Assembly (NCBI GenBank): GCA_030442035.1
Contig: JAUJEA010000001.1
Coordinates: 124,001-188,000, forward strand
DNA from: Splendidivirga corallicola
GTDB lineage: Bacteria; Bacteroidota; Bacteroidia; Cytophagales; Cyclobacteriaceae
DNA length: 64,000 nt
Direction: 5' to 3'
The notes under the pieces were generated by a model. It made no database searches and had not been told where the DNA came from. It was given only the letters and a program-made list of their open reading frames with translations. A program made the position numbers and the translations under genes. Below, one piece after another: positions 8,250 through 17,304 of the stretch (its first letter is position 1; each line of letters opens with the position of its first letter).

Positions 8250-9020
8250 ATGGAAAATACCAAGCTTATAGATGTAACACCTGACAATGTTAATGATACG
8301 GGTATTTATTGTATCAAAGATAAAAAAGCGGAGGGTTCTCAGGCCAAGATAAGTTGGTTTAAAAAAAGATATGATGAAGGTCTTAGAATAAAATTGGCTA
8401 TTGATCATGAAGATACCCAAATAGGTTTCATTGAATATACGCCTTCCGAAGTCGCCTGGCGTCCTATTGAGGCGGATAATTATCTCTTCATACATTGCAT
8501 TGTCATATTCAGTAAAAAAGTAAGAAACAAAAATGTAGGTTCTGATCTCATCAAAGCCTGCGAGCAGGACGCCTTGGCCAGTAACAAATCCGGAATTTGC
8601 GTCATGACCAGTGAAGGCTCCTGGATGGCAAACAAATCGATCTTTGCAAACAATGGATTTGCTGAGGTCGGTCAACTGGAACGGTTTGAATTGATGGCCA
8701 AAAAACTTGATGATCGAAGCCCTACACCCTATTTGATAAACTGGAAGGAACAACAGGCAAAATACTCCGGATGGCATCTGGTTTATGCTGATCAATGTCC
8801 ATGGCATGAAAAATCTATCCATGCTCTAACAGCATCGGCCAAGGCCCATGGTATCGATCTGAAAATAACAAAACTCAATAACCCTTCCGAAGCAAAAAAA
8901 GCACCCTCAGGTTTTGGCACTTTTAGTCTTTTAAGGGATGGCCGATTGATCGAGGATCACTACTTAAGTAAAACAAGGTTTGAGAATATATTGAGGAAGG
9001 AGTTGAGCAAGCACTTCTGA
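8250..9020 (+). CDS. YoaP-like N-acetyltransferase with C-terminal thioredoxin-like domain
   Basis: 256 residues. Residues 1-150 are a GNAT domain (FIHCIVIFSKKVRNKNVGSDLI acetyl-CoA strand/loop, then FANNGFAEVGQ). Residues about 165-256 fit the YoaP C-terminal domain: YADQCPWHEKSIHAL with a CPWH thioredoxin-fold motif, then GFGTFSLLRDGRLIEDHYLS. YoaP-type proteins acetylate an unidentified small substrate. The second domain is thioredoxin-like but has a single cysteine, so it is not a standard disulfide reductase. Complete, monocistronic; no neighbour explains its substrate. Confidence 0.8.
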   Translation: MENTKLIDVTPDNVNDTGIYCIKDKKAEGSQAKISWFKKRYDEGLRIKLAIDHEDTQIGFIEYTPSEVAWRPIEADNYLFIHCIVIFSKKVRNKNVGSDLIKACEQDALASNKSGICVMTSEGSWMANKSIFANNGFAEVGQLERFELMAKKLDDRSPTPYLINWKEQQAKYSGWHLVYADQCPWHEKSIHALTASAKAHGIDLKITKLNNPSEAKKAPSGFGTFSLLRDGRLIEDHYLSKTRFENILRKELSKHF

Positions 9021-9171
9021 ACTTGCCCCTAAGTTTTAATGCTTTCAATCAATAAAAATTACCATTAATATTGCATAGCTTGAAAGAGGTCCATTATTAT
9101 TGTAAAGGAAAAATGATATTTTCGAATACCAGCGATTATTGAAAGATAATTTATTAAACTAATTTAACGAC

Positions 9172-10410
9172 ATGCCAAAAGAGCGTATTTACATTGAAAA
9201 TTTTGCAGGAATTAAAAAGCTTGAAATGGATTTCAGTGATGTAAACCTTATCATTGGTCCGCAAGCTTCTGGTAAAAGTGTCACTGTTAAGCTATTATAT
9301 TTTTTTAAATCCTTCTTCAATGAAATTTTAATAGAGATCTTGAATGGAAAATCAAAAAGCGATATTGATAAAGGGCAAAAAGAAAAATTCATCAGATACT
9401 TTCCTAGAGAATCTTGGCCAAGATCCTCATTTGAGATCGAATATTCAATAAACGATTCTTTCCTGAAAGTCTCAAAGTTGCCCTCAGCAAAGAATATCGT
9501 TTTTACATACTCCGAAAGCGTTGAAGGTTTAATTAAAGATTCTCAAAATTATGTTAAAGCTAGACCTGAGGAATCGATGAAAGGTTTTATAAGTGAGGTT
9601 GTGTACAGTAACGAACTGGATGATCTTATTGAGCAAAAAATTTCTAATCAAGGATTATTCGATCAATTATTTGTCCCTGCTGGCCGAAGCTTTTTTTCAA
9701 GTTTTCAATCAACCATTTTTTCTATTATTAAACAAAATATACCTTTAGATCCATTTTTAATTGAATTTGGTTCCTATTATGAAAATGTTAGGGGCAGAAA
9801 AATTCAAAAATCCAAACAAAAACGGAACCAAGGATTCTATGAGTTGGTAGATGAAATTCTTTGTGGAGAATATATACGAGAAAAAGGCAAGGATTTTTTA
9901 TTTCATAATGATGAAAGAAAGGTGAATTTATCACATGCATCCTCAGGACAGCAAGAAATCCTTCCTTTGTTACTTGTTTTGAACTCTTTCATTAACAATC
10001 CTACATTAGGAAATGGAATAACCCTATATATTGAAGAACCCGAAGCACATTTATTTCCAATCGCTCAGAAGAGAATTGTTCAACTGCTCGCAAGAATTAT
10101 TAATGAAGGCAATTGTAAATTTCAAATTATAGTGACTACCCATAGCCCTTATATTCTAACTGCTTTCAATAATTTAGTACAGGCAGGAAAACTAAAAGCG
10201 TCAAAGGAAATTTCCAATGATCAATTATTTAAAATTATACCGGAAAAAGAGATTATCAATCCAAATCTTGTTAGAGCTTATTCCATGAAAAATGGAAGAA
10301 AAGAGAATATCATAGACAACGAAAATCAGCTAATTTCTCAGAATATTTTAGACTCCGTATCCAATGAAATAGCCAAGGAATTTGGTGATCTCCTGGATCT
10401 GGAATTTTAA
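9172..10410 (+). CDS. OLD/ABC-type AAA ATPase of a two-gene module
   Basis: 412 residues. It has an N-terminal half-domain with Walker A GPQASGKS (residues 29-36), an ABC-like signature SHASSGQQE (about 254-262), Walker B LYIEEPEAH (about 285-293) and an H-loop TTHSPYIL (His about 324). The layout (short N lobe, inserted helices, C lobe) is that of AAA_15/AAA_21 SMC/OLD-like ATPases used in many anti-phage systems. There is no TOPRIM domain after the ATPase core, unlike OLD or GajA. Only 7 bases separate it from the nuclease-like gene downstream. The region looks AT-richer than its neighbours (14 G/C in the 60 bases 9301-9360), which suggests acquisition. Function in defence is inferred. Confidence 0.85.
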   Translation: MPKERIYIENFAGIKKLEMDFSDVNLIIGPQASGKSVTVKLLYFFKSFFNEILIEILNGKSKSDIDKGQKEKFIRYFPRESWPRSSFEIEYSINDSFLKVSKLPSAKNIVFTYSESVEGLIKDSQNYVKARPEESMKGFISEVVYSNELDDLIEQKISNQGLFDQLFVPAGRSFFSSFQSTIFSIIKQNIPLDPFLIEFGSYYENVRGRKIQKSKQKRNQGFYELVDEILCGEYIREKGKDFLFHNDERKVNLSHASSGQQEILPLLLVLNSFINNPTLGNGITLYIEEPEAHLFPIAQKRIVQLLARIINEGNCKFQIIVTTHSPYILTAFNNLVQAGKLKASKEISNDQLFKIIPEKEIINPNLVRAYSMKNGRKENIIDNENQLISQNILDSVSNEIAKEFGDLLDLEF

Positions 10411-10417
10411 CATCGGC

Positions 10418-10822
10418 ATGAAAATGAAAGAAATGTGCATTGAAGAACGCAGTGATTCTAAAATTGTATGTTCTGAAAATAATCGTAAAATCATCTTTAA
10501 TAATCCTTCACGAAATACAGTAAAAAAAATTAAAGTAGATGGTTGCCAGATTACAACTGGCATTCGTTGTGATTTTTTGGTAATTGAAACAAATAAAAAT
10601 GAACACTTTATTGAACTCAAAGGACAGAATATTAAACATGCATTTGAGCAATTAAAAAGAAGCATACAACTACTCAGTGAATCTGATAAAAAAACTTGTT
10701 ATGTGATTTGTTCTAAATCACCTTTGACATCCGCTCAAATTCAAAATGAAATGCTAAATTTTAGAAAACTACATAATTCCAAATTAGTTGTACGAAGCGG
10801 AAGTTTCGAAGTGGATATATAG
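10418..10822 (+). CDS. Small PD-(D/E)XK nuclease-like protein, partner of the ATPase
   Basis: 134 residues from ATG 10418, 7 bases after the ATPase stop; the longer TTG start at 10382 would overlap the ATPase. The core reads RCDFLVIET (Asp52), then HFIELKG (Glu66-x-Lys68), then a helix with AFEQLKRSI (Gln78). This is the order expected of a PD-(D/E)XK phosphodiesterase fold: D, E-x-K, and a following helix with Q. A late strand YVICSK follows. I do not recognise a named family. The alternative is a catalytically silent nucleic-acid-binding relative. No signal peptide or TM segment. Confidence 0.65.
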   Translation: MKMKEMCIEERSDSKIVCSENNRKIIFNNPSRNTVKKIKVDGCQITTGIRCDFLVIETNKNEHFIELKGQNIKHAFEQLKRSIQLLSESDKKTCYVICSKSPLTSAQIQNEMLNFRKLHNSKLVVRSGSFEVDI

Positions 10823-10981
10823 TCTACATTTCGACGCACTAACAATAGACCTTAATCCATTTCTTGAATTCTATTAAAATAATAATAGGTGTAACCGCAT
10901 AATTTAACTGTAAAATCACGCAATCTACTTTATTATCCTAGGAATTGATTATGTTGTAGTTCCAATATAATTATTCAGGTT

Positions 10982-12280
10982 ATGCAACAATTCGCCCAAA
11001 CAACCCATTGGAATTTTGGTCAAAAACTGGCCTTTAGATTTATCAGCGTATTTTTCGCTCTATTCATTTTTCCTTTTCCTCTCAACATCATTCCCGGGAT
11101 CAATGAGATTGTAGAACCCTATAATGATCTATGGAGCTGGATGGTCAGCTGGGTAGGCAGCAATATATTGGGAATTGAACAGACAATAACCCTTGTATTT
11201 ACCGGGAGTGGGGATAAGTTATATGATTGGGTTCAAAACTTTATCATCCTTTGCCTGACATTGATCATCGGAATAGTTTGGACAATATTGGATAGGAAAA
11301 GACCAAACTATGAGAAGCTGAAACAATGGTTCGTGCTGTTCCTCACTTATTACCTGGTGTACTTCATGTTTGTCTATGGCATCATCAAGCTCTTTTACTT
11401 GCAATTTGTTCCACCTAACCTGGAGCGTCTGATGCAAACTTTCGGACAGGCCTCTCCTATGCGGCTTATTTGGACTTTCATGGGATTTTCCGAAAGCTAT
11501 ACTATGTTCTCTGGTTTTAGTGAAACAATGGCCGGTGTTTTACTTATGTTCAGAAGGACAAGAACCCTTGGTGGTCTGGTAGCTTTTGGGGTCATGTTAA
11601 ATGTATTTATGATGAACATGAGCTATGATGTTCCGGTGAAATTATTTTCAGCGCAACTCATGCTTATGGGGCTTTATATTGCTTGTCTTGATTTCAAAAG
11701 ATTGATGAACTTCTTCATCTTCAATAAAACTGTTGGACCAAGTATCCATAAACCATTGTTTAAATCAAAAACAGGACAAATCATTTTGTTGGCGATTCAG
11801 GTTGTTTTGATAGGTTATATCATCATTAACCAGGTGATGGTATCCATGGAAGGACGGGAGCGGTATGGGTCGGAAAGAGAAAAGCCGGCTTTTTACGGTG
11901 TTTATAATGTAGAAACTTATATTAGTAATAGCGATACGATCCCTCCTTTAACGACTGATAGTGTCCGTTGGGAACATATGTTGGTGGACTATCCGGCATT
12001 CACTTCCATTATTAAAATGGACGGAAGGCTGCAACGTTATAATTCGAAAATCGATACAGTCAATCAAAAGTTTGTTTTTACACTTCCTTCCGATACGGTC
12101 AATCAATATGAATTGTACTATAAGCTAAAAGATAAGGACATCCGGTTATCAGGTATCCTGCAAGGGGATACCATCAATGTTGATCTGAAATATTATCCTT
12201 TGGAAAATTTTGCCTTGTTGAACAGAGGGTTTAACTGGGTAAATGAAGTTCCTTATAATAGGTATAATTATGATCATTAG
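10982..12280 (+). CDS. DoxX-like multi-pass membrane protein
   Basis: 432 residues. The N-terminal about 290 residues hold seven or so membrane spans (FRFISVFFALFIFPFPL; FIILCLTLIIGIVWTIL; WFVLFLTYYLVYFMFVYGI and others), with the DoxX-like pattern SETMAGVLLMFRRTRTLGGLVAFGVMLNV. The C-terminal about 140 residues are soluble (KPAFYGVYNVETYISNSD to the end) and look like a beta-rich extracytoplasmic domain. DoxX relatives take part in membrane redox or sulfur chemistry in some bacteria, but this long Bacteroidota form is uncharacterised. Single gene, no clear partner. Confidence 0.65.
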   Translation: MQQFAQTTHWNFGQKLAFRFISVFFALFIFPFPLNIIPGINEIVEPYNDLWSWMVSWVGSNILGIEQTITLVFTGSGDKLYDWVQNFIILCLTLIIGIVWTILDRKRPNYEKLKQWFVLFLTYYLVYFMFVYGIIKLFYLQFVPPNLERLMQTFGQASPMRLIWTFMGFSESYTMFSGFSETMAGVLLMFRRTRTLGGLVAFGVMLNVFMMNMSYDVPVKLFSAQLMLMGLYIACLDFKRLMNFFIFNKTVGPSIHKPLFKSKTGQIILLAIQVVLIGYIIINQVMVSMEGRERYGSEREKPAFYGVYNVETYISNSDTIPPLTTDSVRWEHMLVDYPAFTSIIKMDGRLQRYNSKIDTVNQKFVFTLPSDTVNQYELYYKLKDKDIRLSGILQGDTINVDLKYYPLENFALLNRGFNWVNEVPYNRYNYDH

Positions 12281-12468
12281 TTTAAGAAGTGCTGAGGTAT
12301 TAAGATAAAGAAGTTATCGGAAACGATAGTTTATTGGTCAAAACCTCCACAATTTTCAACTTAACTTCTATCTGAGACAAATGTCCAAACCAAAGGAACT
12401 TTTGTCCATTTCTCATGATAAAAAACTGATACAATTTTGCATTGTAAACATTTAAGAATTTTAGAAAC

Positions 12469-12843
12469 ATGAGAAAATTAACATTTGTTGCATTAGTTCT
12501 AGTATTAGGATTTGTAACGGTTCAAAATGCATCTGCACAAAAGGTCATCAAACTAAACCAGGTTGAAGGAGAATTTACAACCAAGCACCTGGACCTAAAA
12601 CCTGGTGACTATATTTTTAAAGTCACTAACAAAGGAGCCGATAAAGAAGTTGGTTTTGTATTAGCTCCCCAGGAAAACAATGGTGCTGCAGGAGAACATA
12701 TCAAAGAAGCTTATCTTCAAAAGACTATCAATAAGGGTGAAACATCCGAATCTAAGGTAGTAACATTGAAAGAGGGTACATATAATTATTTCTGTCCTCT
12801 GAATCCGACACCGCATTATACAATCACAGTTAGCAGTAAATAA
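12469..12843 (+). CDS. Small secreted cupredoxin-like protein
   Basis: 124 residues with signal peptide (LTFVALVLVLGFVTVQNASA). The mature part is all-beta with the cupredoxin layout: GDYIFKVTNKGADKEVGFVL, then KVVTLKEGTYNYFCPLNPTPHYTITV. Cys109 and His116 match the usual Cys-x-n-His ligand loop. The N-terminal His and the axial Met of classical blue copper proteins are not visible. It may bind copper differently or have lost the site. Followed by a terminator; single gene. Confidence 0.7.
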   Translation: MRKLTFVALVLVLGFVTVQNASAQKVIKLNQVEGEFTTKHLDLKPGDYIFKVTNKGADKEVGFVLAPQENNGAAGEHIKEAYLQKTINKGETSESKVVTLKEGTYNYFCPLNPTPHYTITVSSK

Positions 12844-12941
12844 ATTTACATAGGCTGTCAGCAATTATTGATTGAGGCGAACGCTACCAATGATTGATAT
12901 AACACTATCCATGATTGGTACTAAGTTAGGCAGTAATGTTG

Positions 12942-12982
12942 GAACCGTCTAAAGGATTACTATCCTGGACGGTTCTTTTTTT
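12942..12982 (+). terminator. Rho-independent terminator
   Basis: Outer stem GAACCGTC (12942-12949) / GACGGTTC (12968-12975), inner stem AGGAT (12953-12957) / ATCCT (12962-12966), then seven T (12976-12982). It sits about 100 bases after the cupredoxin-like stop. Confidence 0.85.
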
Positions 12983-12994
12983 ATTGTTAATTTT

Positions 12995-13696
12995 CTAGAG
13001 AGAATTATAATAGTTCACCAGTTTAACAAGATCAAGCTGATTGCGTGTGGAAAGTTTTTCGGCTTTAATGAATGCAGCCATTAGCTCTTGTTTGTCTTCA
13101 AAAATAGCTGATAACTTCTTTTTCCCTGGTATTCTAATGGCCAGTTTATTATCAACTTTGATGAACAGTACATCTTGTTGACGATCAAATTGAGCCGGTT
13201 GTTCCAAAAGAATTCCTGTTGAAGCCTTTTTCTCTTTAAAAATTGTATTCATTTTAATTAATAAACTGGCCTTTCCTCGTACCAAAGATTTAAAATATCT
13301 TTGTTTTACAGTTTCTCTTTCCAGGTAAGTCAAATAAACAAACGTATCCAGACCAATAACTACCTGATCAATATGAATTTTCGAGCCAAGTGCAAAAACC
13401 TGCCCATCCTTTTCAAATTCAATATCATCATTATAGATATTATAGCGTAGCGGTACATCCTTATATTTTGATTTGCTTTTCAGGTGTACCTCACCCCTAA
13501 TAAATTCTTTTGAAAGATATGGGCTACCTTGAACATCCTCAGGCAAATTGGATGATCTCTGTTTAAATTTTACTTCATCAACTAATTGCCTTACTTCTCC
13601 AAATTCATGATTTATTTGCTGGTTTTGAGCCCTTACTCCAGGTATAGATAGATAAAAGAGGAGCAAAAAGGCTATGCTTTTGATTGTTGCGTTCAT
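12995..13696 (-). CDS. Secreted protein of unknown function
   Basis: 233 residues with a signal peptide (SIAFLLLFYLSIPGVRAQ). The mature protein is predicted beta-rich, with FIRGEVHLKSKSKYKDVPLRYNIYNDDIEF resembling the opening of a Bacteroidota family of periplasmic proteins whose role is unknown. The C-terminal about 60 residues are Lys-rich and helical (KKKLSAIFEDKQELMAAFIKAEKL). Complete. Convergent with the cupredoxin-like gene and the terminator between them. Confidence 0.6.
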   Translation of the reverse strand: MNATIKSIAFLLLFYLSIPGVRAQNQQINHEFGEVRQLVDEVKFKQRSSNLPEDVQGSPYLSKEFIRGEVHLKSKSKYKDVPLRYNIYNDDIEFEKDGQVFALGSKIHIDQVVIGLDTFVYLTYLERETVKQRYFKSLVRGKASLLIKMNTIFKEKKASTGILLEQPAQFDRQQDVLFIKVDNKLAIRIPGKKKLSAIFEDKQELMAAFIKAEKLSTRNQLDLVKLVNYYNSL

Positions 13697-13850
13697 TTTT
13701 CAAGGGTATTGTGTGTTGTTTATAAAAAATTAAAAAGACTAGCTGAGATCTATTCAAAGGCTATCCTCAAGAAGCAGGCAAGATAAAAAAATCGATAATT
13801 ATTTGAAAGCGTCCATATTATCTAAATGATCGACAAATCATTATCGCCGT

Positions 13851-13989
13851 CATTCCAGAATTTCTGGAATGAAATGTAAGAAATATCTGGAATCCCCTTG
13901 TGCTGCGTGATGTGAAAGGAACACCCCCAAGGGACTGTTAGAGGCTCTTTTTGGGAGATCCCTGATCTTCGCTACGCTATGTCAGGGAT
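13851..13989. repeat. Intergenic palindrome pair between trp operon and the secreted-protein gene
   Basis: Two inverted repeats sit in the 350-base spacer: CATTCCAGA (13851-13859) / TCTGGAATG (13863-13871), and ATCCCTGA (13958-13965) / TCAGGGAT (13982-13989) with loop TCTTCGCTACGCTATG. This looks like a dispersed intergenic repeat rather than a terminator, as no U-run follows on the trp (minus) strand. Confidence 0.5.
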
Positions 13990-14047
13990 GATGTTTTGTT
14001 ATTTAATTTGGAAAATACTATCCACCGAAAGGTAATAAAATCAAAAG

Positions 14048-15058
14048 CTACAACCGCTCTCTCAAATTATAGACTTCTGTCATTTTTCTGATCAGGTCTT
14101 TTGATTCCTGGAAATTCAATGTTTGTTGTCCATCCGAATAGGCTCTCTCAGGTACATGATGAGATTCATAGATAACACCATCCGCCCCAGCCATAATGCT
14201 TGCCAATGCAATGGCCTCAACATGGTGACGGATACCAATACCATGTGAAGGATCAGCAACCACCGGTAGGTGAGTCTTCTCTTTCAGAATAGGAATCGCA
14301 TTCAGGTCCATTGTATTCCTACTCGCCGTTTCATAGGTTCTGATACCTCTTTCACACAGGATGAGTTTTTCATTACCTCCCGAAAAGACATACTCAGCAG
14401 AATAGAGTAATTCATCAATAGATCCGGAGATTCCCCGTTTGATCATCACTGCTTTATCTACCTTGCCCAGTTCGTCCAATAAATTAAAGTTTTGGGTATT
14501 CCTGGCTCCCACTTGAAAAATATCCACATAGTCGTGCATTTCTTCAATTTGTGAAACCTGCATTACCTCCGTGATAATCTTGATACCAGCTTCTTTGGCC
14601 GCGTCATGCCATTGTTTTAGTCCTTCAATACCTAATCCTCTGAATGAATATGGGGAGCTCCTTGGTTTATAAACACCTCCCCGCATGATCTTTACACCAT
14701 TTTCCTTGAGGTGATCAATGGTTTGACATATTTGATCTTCTCCTTCAATGGAGCAAGGGCCAGTCATAATAGCAAATTTACCTGATTCGATGGTCACACC
14801 ATCTCCCAAATCTATAGAAGTTGGTCTTACCTTCCATTTCTTGGAAACCAATTTATAACTATCAGAAACAATATGGATATCTGAAATGCCTTCCATATGC
14901 CCAATTTCCCTTATATCAAATTCGGCCTTACCAATACCAATGAGATAATCACCTTTTTGGGTTTTGACAGGATTGGTTTTGTATTTTAATTGGTTGATCT
15001 TATCGATAATCTCTGTTCTCTGCTCAGCGGTAATGTCTTTTTGTAGTTGAACTATCAT
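14048..15058 (-). CDS. aroF: 3-deoxy-7-phosphoheptulonate synthase (DAHP synthase, type I-beta)
   Basis: 336 residues. It condenses phosphoenolpyruvate and erythrose 4-phosphate in the first step of the shikimate pathway. The first about 70 residues form a ferredoxin-like regulatory domain (MIVQLQKDITAEQRTEI). The barrel follows with MTGPCSIEG, MRGGVYKPRSSPYSFRGLG, QVGARNTQN, MIKRG and VVADPSHGIG, all hallmark PEP, phosphate and metal site segments. No chorismate mutase domain is fused. It is the last gene of the trp group, feeding chorismate into Trp synthesis, and would share the leader's Trp control. Confidence 0.95.
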   Translation of the reverse strand: MIVQLQKDITAEQRTEIIDKINQLKYKTNPVKTQKGDYLIGIGKAEFDIREIGHMEGISDIHIVSDSYKLVSKKWKVRPTSIDLGDGVTIESGKFAIMTGPCSIEGEDQICQTIDHLKENGVKIMRGGVYKPRSSPYSFRGLGIEGLKQWHDAAKEAGIKIITEVMQVSQIEEMHDYVDIFQVGARNTQNFNLLDELGKVDKAVMIKRGISGSIDELLYSAEYVFSGGNEKLILCERGIRTYETASRNTMDLNAIPILKEKTHLPVVADPSHGIGIRHHVEAIALASIMAGADGVIYESHHVPERAYSDGQQTLNFQESKDLIRKMTEVYNLRERL

Positions 15059-15089
15059 AATAGTTAGGAATTAGAAATTGCGAATTATG

Positions 15090-15115
15090 AATTACGAAAA
15101 TTGTTCGTCGTAATT
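15090..15115. repeat. AATTACGA palindrome in the trpA-aroF spacer
   Basis: AATTACGA (15090-15097), ten-base loop, TCGTAATT (15108-15115). The same arms and loop length recur at 17371-17396 between trpF and trpB. Confidence 0.6.
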
Positions 15116-15120
15116 TGTAA

Positions 15121-15921
15121 TTAATCATTGTTTCTGATTGATTTAATGAACTTATTTATATCTGTTTTTAAATCCGTTGATTCCGAAAGTAATTTTATAA
15201 ACGCGCTTCCAATAATGGCTCCGGAGGCGTAATCACAGGCTTTTGCAAAAGTTTCATGGTTGGAAATACCAAAGCCAATCATCGTTGGGTTCTTCAGTTG
15301 CATGGTCTTCACGCGTTCGAAGTATTCAATCTGTTCTGTAGCTATACCACTTTTTGCACCGGTAGTACTTGCTGATGAGACCATATAAATGAACCCATTA
15401 GTATTGGCATCAATCTCTTTGATTCGTTGTTCTGATGTTTGTGGAGTGATGAGGAAAATGTTATAAAGCCCATATTGATCAAACAATGTTTTATATTCCT
15501 CCATGTACTCCTGCATAGGTAAATCCGGAAGGATCAAGCCATCAACACCTACCTTCTGGCAATCCTTACAAAAATCCTCAATACCATATTGTAATACAGG
15601 ATTTACGTAACCCATCAGAATAATAGGCGTGTCGATTTTTGATCTTATTCCTTGTAATTGACTGAACAATAATTTCAGGCTCATACCATTGTCCAATGAT
15701 TGCTGATTGCTTTGCTGAATGGTGGGGCCATCGGCAATAGGATCGGAGAATGGAATGCCGATTTCAATAATATCAGCACCAGCTTCCTGGAGATACTCAA
15801 GGATAACAGCTGTATCATTTAAACCGGGAAACCCTGCACTAAAATAAACGGACAAAACATGGTCCTTTTTCTCTTCAAAAACCTTATCTAATCTATTTGA
15901 CTTTTCTATTATAGTGTTCAT
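15121..15921 (-). CDS. trpA: Tryptophan synthase alpha subunit
   Basis: 266 residues. It cleaves indole-3-glycerol phosphate to indole and glyceraldehyde 3-phosphate and passes indole to TrpB. The TIM barrel shows the catalytic Glu in DIIEIGIPFSDPIADGPTIQ and the catalytic Asp in GVDGLILPDLPMQE, and phosphate-binding GFGISNHE and GAIIGSAFIK. Full length for the family. Spacer to trpB contains an octamer tandem repeat and two palindromes; see the separate entries. Confidence 0.97.
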   Translation of the reverse strand: MNTIIEKSNRLDKVFEEKKDHVLSVYFSAGFPGLNDTAVILEYLQEAGADIIEIGIPFSDPIADGPTIQQSNQQSLDNGMSLKLLFSQLQGIRSKIDTPIILMGYVNPVLQYGIEDFCKDCQKVGVDGLILPDLPMQEYMEEYKTLFDQYGLYNIFLITPQTSEQRIKEIDANTNGFIYMVSSASTTGAKSGIATEQIEYFERVKTMQLKNPTMIGFGISNHETFAKACDYASGAIIGSAFIKLLSESTDLKTDINKFIKSIRNND

Positions 15922-15929
15922 GTTCTCAA

Positions 15930-15961
15930 GTGTTGATGTGTTGAGGTATTGATGTTAGATT
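15930..15961. repeat. Octamer tandem repeat upstream of trpA
   Basis: Four degenerate 8-base units in a row: GTGTTGAT, GTGTTGAG, GTATTGAT, GTTAGATT. Similar octamer runs occur before trpB (17305-17344) and after the 28638 gene. Confidence 0.55.
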
Positions 15962-15983
15962 TCAGTATCCTGTTAATTGTTAG

Positions 15984-16010
15984 TCCTCCCCCTTCCCCCT
16001 CCTGAGGGGG
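15984..16010. repeat. CCCCCTC(A/C)GAGGGGG-type G/C-rich hairpin, trpB-trpA spacer
   Basis: Two C-rich runs precede CCTGAGGGGG. The reverse complement (CCCCCTCAGGAGGGGG followed by AAGGGGGAGGA) matches the element at 19101-19129 between trpD and trpC, in the opposite orientation. Confidence 0.6.
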
Positions 16011-16082
16011 ACATTGCTTGTAGTTGATCATTTATCCATATCCTTTAAAATTCAATATGTATCAACATGACAAATCAGAACT

Positions 16083-16114
16083 AATTAATAATTACTCATT
16101 ACTAATTATTAATT
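16083..16114. repeat. AT palindrome next to the trpB stop
   Basis: A perfect 12-bp inverted repeat AATTAATAATTA (16083-16094) / TAATTATTAATT (16103-16114) with an 8-base loop lies 3 bases past the trpB stop codon (16117-16119). Confidence 0.65.
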
Positions 16115-16116
16115 AT

Positions 16117-17298
16117 TTAATACCCTCCCCATTTAATATAAGTACCAAGATCTTTATCACCTCTGCCAGAGAGGTTAAGTACCACCACATCATCGGATTT
16201 AAATTCAATGAATTCAAGACCAGCCAATGCATGGGCACTTTCGATGGCAGGAATAATACCTTCCAATTTGCTCAATAACAAACCTGCTTCCATGGCTTCC
16301 GAGTCGGTGGCACTATAGAAATGTGCCCTGCCCGATTCAAATAAATGTGCATGTACCGGACCAATACCAGGATAATCCAAACCTGCTGAAATGGAATAAG
16401 GCTCGATCACTTGCCCGTCTTCAGTTTGCATCAACAATGTTTTACTACCATGCAACACGCCCGGATTTCCCAATGCAGTTGTGGCCGCCGATTCATCAGT
16501 GTCTACACCTTTACCAGCTGCCTCCACCGCGATGAGTTTTACATCCTTTTTGTCCAAATAATGATAAAAGGCACCGGCTGCATTACTACCACCACCCACA
16601 CAGGCTATAATGTAATCAGGATCTTCGCCCCCTGTTTTTTCCAGTAACTGGGCTTTCATTTCCTCACTAATGACTGATTGAAATCTGGCCACCATATCCG
16701 GATATGGATGAGGGCCTACCACTGAACCAATAATGTAATGTGTATCTACCGGGTGGTTAATCCAATGACGCATAGCTTCATTGGTGGCATCTTTGAGTGT
16801 TTTATTTCCTGAATGTGCCGGAACAACTTTTGTCCCAAGAATTCGCATGCGTTCAACGTTGGGCTGTTGCCTTTCCATGTCCAAAGCACCCATATACACA
16901 ATGCATTCCATACCCATCAATGCGCAAACAGTAGCAGTAGCTACTCCATGCTGACCAGCTCCTGTCTCAGCAATGATCTTTTGTTTACCAAGTCTTTTTG
17001 CCAATAAAATCTGTCCGATGGTATTATTAACTTTGTGTGCTCCCGTGTGATTGAGATCTTCTCTTTTCAGAAAAATTTTAGCACCGTATTTTTCAGACAA
17101 ACGTTTCGCGAAATAAAGAGGAGTCGGCCTACCAACATAATCGCTCAATAACTCATTGAACTCTTCTTGAAAAGAATCCTCCTCAATGATCTTCAAATAT
17201 TGTTGTCTGAGTTCCTCTACATTGGGATATAACATTTCGGGAATATAAGCGCCTCCAAAACTTCCGTAATATCCCTTTTCATCTACGTTATAAGTCAT
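16117..17298 (-). CDS. trpB: Tryptophan synthase beta subunit
   Basis: 393 residues. It joins indole and serine to make tryptophan with [12 protein letters not shown] carries the PLP-binding Lys (about residue 85), GGGSNAAG is the phosphate-cup, EAAGKGVDT and [10 protein letters not shown] flank the active site, and [11 protein letters not shown] is the normal N-terminus. Typical TrpB1 length. It is preceded by an octamer repeat that starts 6 bases before its ATG and by an AT-rich palindrome spacer. Confidence 0.97.
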   Translation of the reverse strand: MTYNVDEKGYYGSFGGAYIPEMLYPNVEELRQQYLKIIEEDSFQEEFNELLSDYVGRPTPLYFAKRLSEKYGAKIFLKREDLNHTGAHKVNNTIGQILLAKRLGKQKIIAETGAGQHGVATATVCALMGMECIVYMGALDMERQQPNVERMRILGTKVVPAHSGNKTLKDATNEAMRHWINHPVDTHYIIGSVVGPHPYPDMVARFQSVISEEMKAQLLEKTGGEDPDYIIACVGGGSNAAGAFYHYLDKKDVKLIAVEAAGKGVDTDESAATTALGNPGVLHGSKTLLMQTEDGQVIEPYSISAGLDYPGIGPVHAHLFESGRAHFYSATDSEAMEAGLLLSKLEGIIPAIESAHALAGLEFIEFKSDDVVVLNLSGRGDKDLGTYIKWGGY

Positions 17299-17304
17299 TT
17301 TATA

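Noticed and set aside
8169-8822. 217-codon minus-strand frame
   Set aside because: Antisense to the YoaP-like gene, which has clear GNAT motifs.
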